DNA of 7,357 nucleotides from Collinsella sp. Lineage in GTDB: Bacteria > Actinomycetota > Coriobacteriia > Coriobacteriales > Coriobacteriaceae. A model generated the notes under the pieces. It was given only the letters and a program-made list of their open reading frames with translations, made no database searches and was not told the origin of the DNA. Made by a program: the position numbers and the translations under genes. Below are positions 1 through 5,559 of the stretch, in pieces. Position 1 is the first letter of the stretch. Each line of letters opens with the position of its first letter. The stretch is taken from NCBI GenBank assembly GCA_022720335.1, contig JAIHVJ010000165.1, forward strand, positions 1 to 7,357, read 5' to 3'.

Positions 1-88
1 GAACTCGACCTAACAGCCTAGCCCGGGCAGCCACACCTAGTCATTTAAGTCTGTCCCCAATGAGTGGCCTAGGGGTTTGTAGATAGCC
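1..88. other. Non-coding flank, no gene seen
   Basis: No open frame with family-like content or a ribosome site is visible on either strand. The stretch contains an 8-bp palindrome GCCCGGGC at 21-28 and an AT-richer motif around 39-60 (AGTCATTTAAGTCTGTCCCC). It could be the outer part of the repeat element that begins at about 89, or the end of whatever lies outside the window. Nothing more can be supported. Confidence 0.5.
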
Positions 89-318
89 GTGGTCAAAAAA
101 CATCAAATATGAGTACTGCTACCTTTTTAGTAGCAGCAACTTGGGGCATTTTTGATGCTTGTAGGCATGACGACCAGCTGCACGAGCTGACGTAGCTCCT
201 CAAATGTTCAATAAAATGGGCTCCTAACGAGAAGTACTCTCATTAGGAGCCCATTATTATGTGCAAACATATGTGACCAACGCAGCAACAGTACTCATAT
301 TTGGCATTTTTTGTCCAC
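89..318. repeat. 230-bp element bounded by 34-bp inverted repeats
   Basis: The arm at 89-122 is the reverse complement of 285-318 at 28 of 34 positions, with a shared uninterrupted core that reads CAAATATGAGTACTG on the plus strand at 104-118. A third related copy (GCAGCAAC, then TTGGGGCATTTTTGA) lies at 133-155 in the orientation of the right arm. Size and terminal inverted repeats resemble a miniature transposon, but I see no direct target duplication flanking 89 and 318. The arms may therefore be an RNA stem rather than transposon ends. Confidence 0.8.
215..255 (-). terminator. Strong hairpin, likely terminator of DUF2207 transcript
   Basis: Positions 215-232 pair with 238-255 across a 5-nt loop (233-237) at 17 of 18 positions. 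The one exception (C228/A242) is a G-U pair in minus-strand RNA. On the minus strand the stem runs straight into a T-rich tail (TTTTATT, overlapping the stem foot), as in an intrinsic terminator. On the plus strand the tail is ATTATTAT, which is poorer. It lies about 180 nt beyond the DUF2207 stop, which is far but has no gene in between. It could instead be the central stem of the surrounding structured element. Confidence 0.55.
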
Positions 319-431
319 TGCCCCTTGCGCGAAGATCCGCAGCGGAAAGTTTGACCCGTTTCGATGCACAAAAATGGGATGAATCTTCCCTGGCAACCGC
401 CCAGAAAGATCCACCCCAAAGCAAGCGCTCG

Positions 432-2378
432 CTAGAACGTTCCGCCGCCGCCTCCGCCGACGCCGCCACCGCCGCCGCCAGAGAAGCCGCCGCCGCTGCC
501 GCCGCTCGAGCTATCGGAACTCGAGGCCAGCTCGCGGATGGTCTCATGATACACATCGTTGAACGAATCGAGCGGAGACTCGTTGCCGTAGTGATGGTAA
601 TACCACCAGTAGCAGGGGTAGTTGTCGTAGAAATCGTCGCTGTTGCGCAGGTCCGCAGGCACGGCCTCGGCCAGCTGTCGCAGCACTTCTTTCGAAACGC
701 CCAGGGCAACGCCCATCACCAGCAGTTTGTTCCACAAGATCAGGTCGCTGGGGATAGCCTCCTTCAGGCGCGTAAAGTCCTCGAGCCAATGCTTGAGCGC
801 CTTGCAGCGAGCCGCCACCTCGGCGCCCTCCGGCGTGTAACGGCGGAAGGTGCAGCTCAGGACAAAGCCCACGATCGTGACGGGAATCGAGATCATAGCG
901 GCGCCGACGTTGGCGTCCGCAAAGTCGGTATAGATCAGAGAGCCCAGAATGCCAAAGACAATGATGATGCCGAGAACCAGGCCGGCCACCATCGCGATAG
1001 TGCCATCCGATGCGATAAACTCGCGCGCCTCCAGCTTGCCCTTAACCGTGCTCTGATAGTCCTCGAGCTTGTCGCCAACAGATGTGGTGCGCTCGCTGGC
1101 ATACTCCTCCAGCTCGCTAAACGTGCGCGAACGGACGCCGTCTTTATCGGGCTTAACGCCGGCGAAGAAGACCTTGAGCACATCGCGATCGATGCCGTCC
1201 TTCTTGGCAGCCTTCCAGGCCTCGTCGGTCACTGTGATGCGATACGTCTGCTCCTCTTTTTCGCGACGGAGCAGACCCTTCTTCTTGGTCTCGGTCGCTT
1301 CTTCCAGCTTGATCACGCGGTCGTCGGTGAGCTTCATAAGCGTGGCGATATATGCCTGATCGGGCACGTCGTTCCAGCTCATGAGAGCTGCAAGCACCGC
1401 GGGATGGTCGGCCGAGGGCACATCGCGGAAGTACTCGTCCTGGAAGAGCGGCTTGGGCTTGGGCCTGCGCAGCTTAAGCATCACGATCACACCGGTATAG
1501 GCAACCGCCACGACAACACACACCACGGCAATCGCGCCGGCAACCGCACGCGCGTGCTCACGGCGAGCGTTGGCCTCGTCGGCCCATTCCTTCTCTTCGT
1601 TCAGAATCGTCGACATGCGCTTTTCGCCCGAGACGGCAAGCTGCGGCACCCAGTCGCTGGGGAAGGCGATGCGTGCCTCGGCGAATTCGCCCTCATGCAC
1701 GCAGGGAATGGTATAGGTGACCATGGGCTCGTCCGCATCGAGCGACACGTCGCCCGTCAGCGGGCCGTGGCCCCATGCGCGGAAGTTATCGCCCTTGACG
1801 GCAGCCGTCCCGGCAGCGGCATTTGCGAAGTACACTTCCATCTCGACGTCATCGGAATCCGCCGACCAGCCGTCGCCGACGAATTTCCAGTAGAGCTCGG
1901 CGGTATCGGCCCAGTTCATAACCGCACCGGTCATGGAATAACTCACGTAGTAGATTGCGCTGTCGCCGCTCTCGTGAGGGCTGAACACCTTAATCTTTAC
2001 GCCGTCGTCGGACTGCTCCACCGTGTAAACGCCGTCGTCGCCTTTGTTTGCGCTGTCGACCTTGTTAAACGCAGTGTCGTCTTCCTCGACGCTCAGCACA
2101 TTGACGACCACCGAGCCGCCTTGCTGGTTAGAGCCTGTATTGATATCCCAATACACGCCGTTAATGTCATCGTCGAAATCGAACTGGCGTCCCTCGACAA
2201 CGGTCAGCGAGCCATCGGCCTCAACCGTGGCACCGATATAGGTTTGGCTCATGGAGTAGCCGTCGGCGTGCGCGACGGCAGGCAGCAGCAACAACGCAAG
2301 CGCGACGAGTGCGCAGACGGAAGCGAACCGCGCAAACAGGCGGCGCTGCCGACAGGGCTGGGCAACGGGGGCGTTCAT
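432..2378 (-). CDS. DUF2207 family membrane protein
   Basis: The product is 648 aa, function unknown. In order: a signal peptide (about 1-38, Arg-rich start, hydrophobic core VCALVALALLLL, cleavage after AHA); an extracytoplasmic beta-rich domain (about 39-277) with the family-like segments DGSLTVVEGRQFDF (near 54-68) and SYSMTGAV...AELYW (about 146-164); a membrane segment (about 278-302); a cytoplasmic region (about 303-459, with a helical stretch near 322-360); two more membrane segments (about 460-483 and 489-510); a conserved-looking helical stretch WLEDF...LWNKLLVMGVALGVSKE (about 531-565); and a tail of Ser then nearly pure Gly ending GTF (about 620-648). The Gly tail is typical of DUF2207 proteins. 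An ATG 23 codons upstream (2447) extends the frame, but the chosen start has a good ribosome site and puts the signal peptide at the N terminus. The gene is monocistronic as far as can be seen. The large plus-strand open frame opposite it is a shadow. Confidence 0.9.
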   Translation of the reverse strand: MNAPVAQPCRQRRLFARFASVCALVALALLLLPAVAHADGYSMSQTYIGATVEADGSLTVVEGRQFDFDDDINGVYWDINTGSNQQGGSVVVNVLSVEEDDTAFNKVDSANKGDDGVYTVEQSDDGVKIKVFSPHESGDSAIYYVSYSMTGAVMNWADTAELYWKFVGDGWSADSDDVEMEVYFANAAAGTAAVKGDNFRAWGHGPLTGDVSLDADEPMVTYTIPCVHEGEFAEARIAFPSDWVPQLAVSGEKRMSTILNEEKEWADEANARREHARAVAGAIAVVCVVVAVAYTGVIVMLKLRRPKPKPLFQDEYFRDVPSADHPAVLAALMSWNDVPDQAYIATLMKLTDDRVIKLEEATETKKKGLLRREKEEQTYRITVTDEAWKAAKKDGIDRDVLKVFFAGVKPDKDGVRSRTFSELEEYASERTTSVGDKLEDYQSTVKGKLEAREFIASDGTIAMVAGLVLGIIIVFGILGSLIYTDFADANVGAAMISIPVTIVGFVLSCTFRRYTPEGAEVAARCKALKHWLEDFTRLKEAIPSDLILWNKLLVMGVALGVSKEVLRQLAEAVPADLRNSDDFYDNYPCYWWYYHHYGNESPLDSFNDVYHETIRELASSSDSSSGGSGGGFSGGGGGGVGGGGGGTF

Positions 2379-2383
2379 AGGCA

Positions 2384-2391
2384 CATCCTTT
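2384..2391 (-). promoter_or_regulatory. Ribosome binding site deciding the DUF2207 start
   Basis: The minus strand reads AAAGGATG here, with the GGA ending 7 nt before the ATG at 2378. The alternative upstream ATG at 2447 has no comparable purine-rich site, so this motif decides the start. No convincing -35/-10 pair was found upstream of it. Confidence 0.7.
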
Positions 2392-2490
2392 ATCTCTGGT
2401 ACCAACAGCGTTATTGTCCCACGTTTACGAGCGCACATGACGAGCATCTAGGCCAGCGGAGTATCAAACGGGATGAAAGTCACGCCCGCG

Positions 2491-2540
2491 GCCGGCACCT
2501 GGGGACGTTCCTTATCTGCCGGCAATCTGGGACACTCCTT
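2491..2540. repeat. Two imperfect 23-bp direct repeats
   Basis: Copies lie at 2491-2513 and 2518-2540, a 27-bp period. Each begins GCCGGCA and ends in CCTT, with GGGAC inside; 17 of 23 positions are identical. On the minus strand each reads AAGGA...GTCCC...GCCGGC. The palindromic GCCGGC core and the tandem layout suggest a short dispersed intergenic repeat or paired protein-binding sites. No function can be assigned. Confidence 0.6.
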
Positions 2541-2655
2541 GGCATGACCTGCGCCAGCAATAGATACCACTTCACAGCTCCGTCACAGGTGTAGCGGCTT
2601 TGTGTGGGCGCGGCATGCGCTGACTGAGCCGCCAGCCGAGGGGCATAAAGCAGTT

Positions 2656-2689
2656 GAGCGAAAACGGTTTGCCCCTTTGCCGTTCGCTC
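2656..2689. other. Bulged hairpin upstream of an orphan terminator
   Basis: GAGCG (2656-2660) pairs with CGCTC (2685-2689) and AACGG (2663-2667) with CCGTT (2680-2684), leaving a 2-nt AA bulge and a 12-nt loop. The loop bases TGCCCC (2670-2675) could instead pair with GGGGCA at 2640-2645, giving an alternative fold. With the terminator 27 nt downstream, this may be part of a small plus-strand RNA, but no family is recognised. Confidence 0.4.
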
Positions 2690-2715
2690 GAGGATCATGT
2701 CCCCCTTTTCCGCGG

Positions 2716-2749
2716 AAACCCCGGCAGTTGCGAAGAGCTGCCGGGGTTT
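2716..2749 (+). terminator. Intrinsic terminator with no gene in front
   Basis: AAACCCCGGCAG (2716-2727) and CTGCCGGGGTTT (2738-2749) form a perfect 12-bp stem with a 10-nt loop. On the plus strand it is followed by a T-rich tail CTGTCGTTT. The minus-strand tail (CCGCGGAAAAG) is not T-rich, so the plus direction is favoured. The nearest plus-strand gene starts downstream, so the terminated transcript is unknown. It might also insulate the next promoter. Confidence 0.7.
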
Positions 2750-2809
2750 CTGTCGTTTGTGAGGCTAAGTCGGTACGCAGCGATCGAGACCTTGAGCCGC
2801 AAACCCACC

Positions 2810-2824
2810 GTGCGCAATGCGCAC
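2810..2824. promoter_or_regulatory. Perfect 6-bp palindrome, possible operator
   Basis: GTGCGC (2810-2815) and GCGCAC (2819-2824) are perfect inverted repeats around AAT. They lie about 27 bp upstream of the -35 region proposed for the next gene, where an activator could bind. High GC makes chance palindromes common, so this is weak evidence. Confidence 0.25.
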
Positions 2825-2850
2825 CGCCGCCAACTTGTGAGCGCGGCAAC

Positions 2851-2879
2851 GCCTTCCCTGCCAAGCCCCGCGCTATACT
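2851..2879 (+). promoter_or_regulatory. Promoter of gluQ, apparently leaderless
   Basis: A good -10 hexamer TATACT lies at 2874-2879. The -35 region around 2851-2858 (GCCTTCCC) is poor. Transcription would begin about 7-8 nt after the -10, at 2886-2887, which is the A of the ATG start codon. No ribosome site lies between them, so the mRNA would be leaderless, a common arrangement in actinobacteria. Confidence 0.6.
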
Positions 2880-2886
2880 CATCCGC

Positions 2887-3888
2887 ATGGATATCAAAAC
2901 ACGCAACATAGCAACGCCCGCCGCGGACGCACCAGCAACGGCAGTGCCCACCCCCGTCGTGGGCCGCTTTGCCCCGTCGCCCTCGGGCCGCATGCACTTG
3001 GGCAACGTGTTCAGCTGCCTGTGCGCATGGCTTTCGGCCCGCAGCCAGGGCGGCAGCATCGTGTTGCGTATCGAGGACCTGGACGATCGCTGCAAGCGCC
3101 CGGAACTTGCCGCTCAATTGATTGACGACCTGGCCTGGCTGGGGCTGGAGTGGGACGAAGGCCCCTACTACCAGCACGACCGCCTAGACCTGTACGAGAG
3201 CGCCTTGCGCCGGCTGAAAGACGCCGGCCTCACCTATCCCTGCTTTTGCACACGCGCCGAGCTCCACGCCGCGAGTGCACCGCACGCGAGCGACGGCACG
3301 CCCATCTACCGCGGCGCCTGCAGAGGTCTTTCTGCTGATGAAATCACCCGCCGCAGTGCCCTGCGTGCTCCGGCCACGCGCCTGCGCGTGCCCACCGTCG
3401 ACGACCTCGCCAGCGACGTGATCGAATTCGTGGACCGCACGTACGGAGCCCAATGCGAAGCACTCGCCACCGAGTGCGGTGACTTTTTGGTGCGCCGCAG
3501 CGACGGCGTGTTTGCCTATCAGCTGGCCGTGGTGGTCGACGACGCTGCCATGGGCGTCACCGAGATCGTACGCGGATGCGACCTGCTTGGTTCCACGCCG
3601 CGCCAGATCTATCTGCAACATCTGCTGGGACTGCCCACGCCGCACTACGCGCACATTCCGCTGCTCATGTCACCGGACGGCCGCCGCCTTTCCAAGCGCG
3701 ATCGCGATCTGGACCTGGGCGAGCTCCGCACCCGCTTTGGCACACCCGAGGCACTGTTGGGATGGCTCGCCGGGCAAACAGGCATCGCGCCGGACACCAC
3801 GCCGCGTACCGCCGAGCAGCTGGTCGAGCACTTTAGCTGGGACGTCATCCGCGCGCATCGGGAGAACATCACTGTAACGGTCGAGTAG
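2887..3888 (+). CDS. gluQ: Glutamyl-Q tRNA(Asp) synthetase
   Basis: The 333-aa protein should activate glutamate with ATP and attach it to the queuosine at position 34 of tRNA(Asp). It is a cytoplasmic paralogue of the GluRS catalytic domain without the anticodon-binding domain. Visible signatures are GRFAPSPSGRMHLGN (26-40, the HIGH-type motif), RIEDLD (61-66), a likely zinc site with Cys119, Cys121, Tyr141 and Cys145 (spacing type C-x-C...Y-x3-C of this family), DFLVRRSDGVFAYQLAVVVDD (within 199-219), the GCDLL segment (230-234) and LSKRD (268-272, the KMSKS-type loop). It ends about 50 residues after that loop, as expected for GluQ rather than full GluRS. The Thr/Ala/Pro-rich N terminus (1-23) is longer than usual, but the ATG fits the leaderless promoter and no ribosome site supports the later GTGs at 2944 or 2959. 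The gene stands alone and converges on the pseudogene at 3904. Confidence 0.92.
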   Translation: MDIKTRNIATPAADAPATAVPTPVVGRFAPSPSGRMHLGNVFSCLCAWLSARSQGGSIVLRIEDLDDRCKRPELAAQLIDDLAWLGLEWDEGPYYQHDRLDLYESALRRLKDAGLTYPCFCTRAELHAASAPHASDGTPIYRGACRGLSADEITRRSALRAPATRLRVPTVDDLASDVIEFVDRTYGAQCEALATECGDFLVRRSDGVFAYQLAVVVDDAAMGVTEIVRGCDLLGSTPRQIYLQHLLGLPTPHYAHIPLLMSPDGRRLSKRDRDLDLGELRTRFGTPEALLGWLAGQTGIAPDTTPRTAEQLVEHFSWDVIRAHRENITVTVE

Positions 3889-3903
3889 CCAGCCACCCCG
3901 CCT

Positions 3904-4315
3904 CTACGCAACATCCCAGGGCTGGAGTTCGTCGCCCAAGCGAACGATGCAGTCGTAGAGCACGGTGTGACGCTCGGCCGGGTTGGTATCCCGATGAAAA
4001 TGCCCGTAGTACCAGCGCTTGTAGTCCAAGCGGTCTTCCAGCTCATCGAAAAATGCCGTAAGCCGATCAACGGAGGGGCAATTCCAGCCGGACGCTGGAT
4101 AAAGCGTGGACGAAAGCATGCGCGTAGAGCAGGTGTGAGTGATCACGTAGTCGACCGTCCAGCCCACGCTGTCGAGCTTTGCCCGCGCCTCCTCAAAGTT
4201 GCGCTCGTCCGGCAGCTCCTGCGGCCACCAGCTGGAATACGGAATGCGGTATTCCTTGTCCACGCTCGTGGCGCCCAGCGCCGCCATGAATATCGCCTGT
4301 TACATAGACCGTCAT
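3904..4315 (-). pseudogene. Metallophosphoesterase remnant with internal deletion
   Basis: From an ATG at 4315 the minus strand encodes MTVYVTGDIHGG, the start of a calcineurin-like phosphoesterase with its first metal motif (D-x-H). That frame then turns into non-family sequence. One frame over, from about 4287, an open frame of 127 codons gives the C-terminal half: GATSVDKEYRIP, VITHTC (His at about 51), a WYYGHFH metal motif (about 92-98), ending at the stop 3904-3906. The central GDxxD and GNH(E/D) motifs are missing altogether. The simplest reading is an internal deletion with junction near 4280-4283 that also shifted the frame. A product started at the ATG at 4287 would lack half its metal ligands. 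I infer it is inactive. It converges on gluQ with 15 bases between stop codons. Confidence 0.85.
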
Positions 4316-4400
4316 CGGATTACCACTTCCCTGTAAGTCGCTAGCCCACATTCTGCACGATCACTAAGTCAACCGTTCCAGCCCTTCCATCCTTTGGGAC

Positions 4401-4640
4401 CTACCCCTCGCTCTTCCATCCAAACGGGTCAAACACCCAAAAGATCAGATCGAGCACGCCGCCGGTCATCGTGGCGCCGGCAAGAGCCATGCAAACATGC
4501 AGAAAGCTGGCACTTCGGAGCACGTCGAACGGCCCCAGAACAGCCAACAGCGCGACCGCTGCGCCGGCTACGCACAGCGCGAGGCACGGCCCCGCGTCCT
4601 TAACGCACTTCTTTGCGAGATGCTTTGCGTTGTCACTCAT
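4401..4640 (-). CDS. Small two-helix membrane protein, unknown
   Basis: The product is 79 aa. After a Lys-rich start (MSDNAKHLAKKC) there are two hydrophobic segments, about 16-37 (CLALCVAGAAVALLAVLG) and about 45-70 (FLHVCMALAGATMTG to WVF), and a short tail DPFGWKSEG, so both ends probably face the same side. Three of its four Cys residues lie in or next to the helices. No family is recognised and no function is proposed. The start is chosen because AAGGAG precedes it by 10 nt; an in-frame ATG at 4679 lies upstream of that ribosome site. It is followed, 85 nt later on the same strand, by the phosphoesterase remnant. Confidence 0.7.
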   Translation of the reverse strand: MSDNAKHLAKKCVKDAGPCLALCVAGAAVALLAVLGPFDVLRSASFLHVCMALAGATMTGGVLDLIFWVFDPFGWKSEG

Positions 4641-4650
4641 CGGTATCGAA

Positions 4651-4656
4651 CTCCTT
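4651..4656 (-). promoter_or_regulatory. Ribosome binding site of the 79-aa gene
   Basis: The minus strand reads AAGGAG, 10 nt before the ATG at 4640. This is near-consensus and selects the 4640 start over the in-frame ATG at 4679. Confidence 0.65.
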
Positions 4657-4852
4657 AGAGGGTCGTTGTTCAGACGCATGCCGCCGCGGCAGAGCGGGGC
4701 GGCAGGGTAAGTGTCACATGCTGTGCGGACATCAATGGAGAAACCGCCTGCTCGACCAACCTTTGACGCCGTTTTGCACCGGCACCACATCCCCCGCTAT
4801 CGAGGTCTAATACTTTTCCCACCGTCACCCAAAAACTCATCCAACATTAATC

Positions 4853-4880
4853 TTGGCTCAAGAATCGCTTAATCTATAAC
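4853..4880 (+). promoter_or_regulatory. Promoter of the DUF4342 two-component operon
   Basis: TTGGCT (4853-4858) and TATAAC (4875-4880) are separated by 16 bp in the most AT-rich part of this intergenic region. That predicts a start near 4887 and a leader of about 110 nt. A second possible -10, TATAGA at 4887-4892, lacks a good -35. Confidence 0.55.
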
Positions 4881-4951
4881 CTGCACTATAGAGTTCGACC
4901 AAGGGCGGGGCGGCGCCGCGCAACGCAGGCCGCCGAACGCAACGCTCGCGC

Positions 4952-4968
4952 CCGGGCAGATCGCCCGG
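4952..4968 (+). other. GC hairpin in the operon leader
   Basis: CCGGGC (4952-4957) pairs perfectly with GCCCGG (4963-4968) around a 5-nt loop, ending 18 nt before the AAAGGA ribosome site (4987-4992). It is followed by no T-tract, so it is not a terminator. It could tune translation or mRNA stability, but it sits in very GC-rich sequence where such stems arise by chance. Confidence 0.3.
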
Positions 4969-4998
4969 CGTCGCGCCCATCGAACGAAAGGACAGGTC

Positions 4999-5541
4999 AT
5001 GGACGACCTCGAAAAAGTTGAAACCATCCGCACCAAGTGCAACGTGAGCTACACCGATGCCAAAGCCGCGCTCGACGCCGCCGACGGCAACGTTTTGGAC
5101 GCCATCATTTGGCTCGAGTCGCAAGGCAAGACCCAGACCACGTCGGCGCACGCCGCCACCGAGTCCGCGCCGGTCGACGAACCCTCGGCCGAGATGGTCG
5201 CCGCGCAGGCCGCCTACGAGAAGTCGAGCGAAAAGACCGACTTCTCCAAGAAGATGGACAGCGTGTGGGAGTACCTCAAAAAGCTCTTCCGCCTGAGCCT
5301 GGACACCAAGTTTATCGCCACGCGCCGCGATGCAATCATCCTCAACATCCCCATCCTGATCCCCATCGTCGCCCTGTTTGCCTGGGGCGCCACGATATGG
5401 CTGATGCTGCTTGGCCTGTTCTTTGGCATGCGCTACCGCATCGACAGCGACGGTGACGTACCTGGCAGCATCAACAACCTAATGAATCATGCCGCCGATG
5501 CCGCGGACGACATCAAGCAAAATCTCAACGACGACAAGTAA
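4999..5541 (+). CDS. UBA/EF-Ts-N-like and DUF4342 membrane protein
   Basis: The 180-aa product begins with a three-helix UBA/TS-N-like domain (about 3-42) in which VSYTDAKAALDAADGNVLDAI is the characteristic stretch, similar to the N terminus of elongation factor Ts. An Ala/Glu/Pro-rich linker follows (about 43-80), then a DUF4342-like region (about 83-150) with a charged amphipathic part and a hydrophobic stretch from about 112 to 144 (IILNIPILIPIVALFAWG and WLMLLGLFFG), enough for one or two membrane passes. The acidic tail ends NLNDDK. The molecular role of DUF4342 proteins is not known. The start is supported by AAAGGA 6 nt upstream. It is the first gene of a likely operon: the response regulator starts 18 nt after its stop. 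Co-transcription suggests a membrane-surface accessory to, or target of, the two-component system, which is inference. Confidence 0.85.
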   Translation: MDDLEKVETIRTKCNVSYTDAKAALDAADGNVLDAIIWLESQGKTQTTSAHAATESAPVDEPSAEMVAAQAAYEKSSEKTDFSKKMDSVWEYLKKLFRLSLDTKFIATRRDAIILNIPILIPIVALFAWGATIWLMLLGLFFGMRYRIDSDGDVPGSINNLMNHAADAADDIKQNLNDDK

Positions 5542-5559
5542 TCGCAGACGGGGGCACGC

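Larger units (their letters stand above)
89..412 (-). ncRNA. Candidate structured RNA or structured 3' UTR
   Basis: This stretch starts about 20 nt past the stop codon of the minus-strand DUF2207 gene and can fold, as minus-strand RNA, into several stems. They are a hairpin at 383-410 (loop 394-400), a long-range stem pairing 285-318 with 89-122, an 18-position hairpin at 215-255, and a local 7-bp hairpin at 116-136. Of eight single-base pairing differences in the first three stems (93/314, 101/306, 102/305, 103/304, 119/288, 121/286, 228/242, 389/405), six become G-U pairs in minus-strand RNA and only one in plus-strand RNA. That asymmetry is what selection on a minus-strand transcript would leave. 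No RNA family is recognised. It may be an independent ncRNA, the 3' end of the DUF2207 mRNA, or a mobile repeat with RNA-like folding. The folding was done by eye. Confidence 0.35.
2379..2886. other. 508-bp intergenic region between divergent genes
   Basis: No real gene is visible. It separates the DUF2207 gene (minus) from the glutamyl-Q tRNA(Asp) synthetase gene (plus). It contains paired direct repeats, a bulged hairpin, an intrinsic terminator pointing right, a perfect palindrome and the promoter of the downstream gene, each listed separately. Open frames that cross it extend real genes upstream of their starts or are antisense and have no family-like content. I looked for a tRNA ahead of the terminator and found no T-arm signature. 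Confidence 0.7.
4641..4998. other. 358-bp divergent intergenic region
   Basis: No gene is visible. It separates the 79-aa gene (minus) from the DUF4342 operon (plus). The left part holds a GC-rich inverted repeat (TGCCGCC 4679-4685, GGCGGCA 4698-4704) that would lie in the minus-strand leader. The centre (about 4800-4890) is AT-rich and carries the plus-strand promoter. The right part is a GC-rich leader with a hairpin. Confidence 0.6.

Noticed and set aside
1..431. CRISPR array
   Set aside because: The repeats are inverted and nested rather than regularly spaced direct repeats with unique spacers.
2379..2447. N-terminal extension of DUF2207 to the ATG at 2447
   Set aside because: The extension would bury the signal peptide behind 23 extra residues, and the ribosome site at 2384-2391 clearly serves the 2378 start.
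261..2594. 777-codon open frame on the plus strand
   Set aside because: It lies almost wholly opposite the DUF2207 gene, has no ribosome site at its start, runs through the structured element, and its product is His/Arg/Ala-rich with no family-like motif. It is an antisense shadow of a GC-rich gene.
2583..2715. A tRNA or signal recognition particle RNA ahead of the terminator
   Set aside because: No T-arm consensus, 7-bp acceptor stem or SRP tetraloop signature could be found.
2602..2886. Upstream extension of the gluQ frame by 95 codons
   Set aside because: It runs through the terminator and the promoter, has no family content, and starts without a ribosome site.
4313..4372. Minus-strand promoter for the phosphoesterase remnant (TTGACT at 4372-4367)
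   Set aside because: The -35 is good but no acceptable -10 lies at 15-19 bp, so it was not called.
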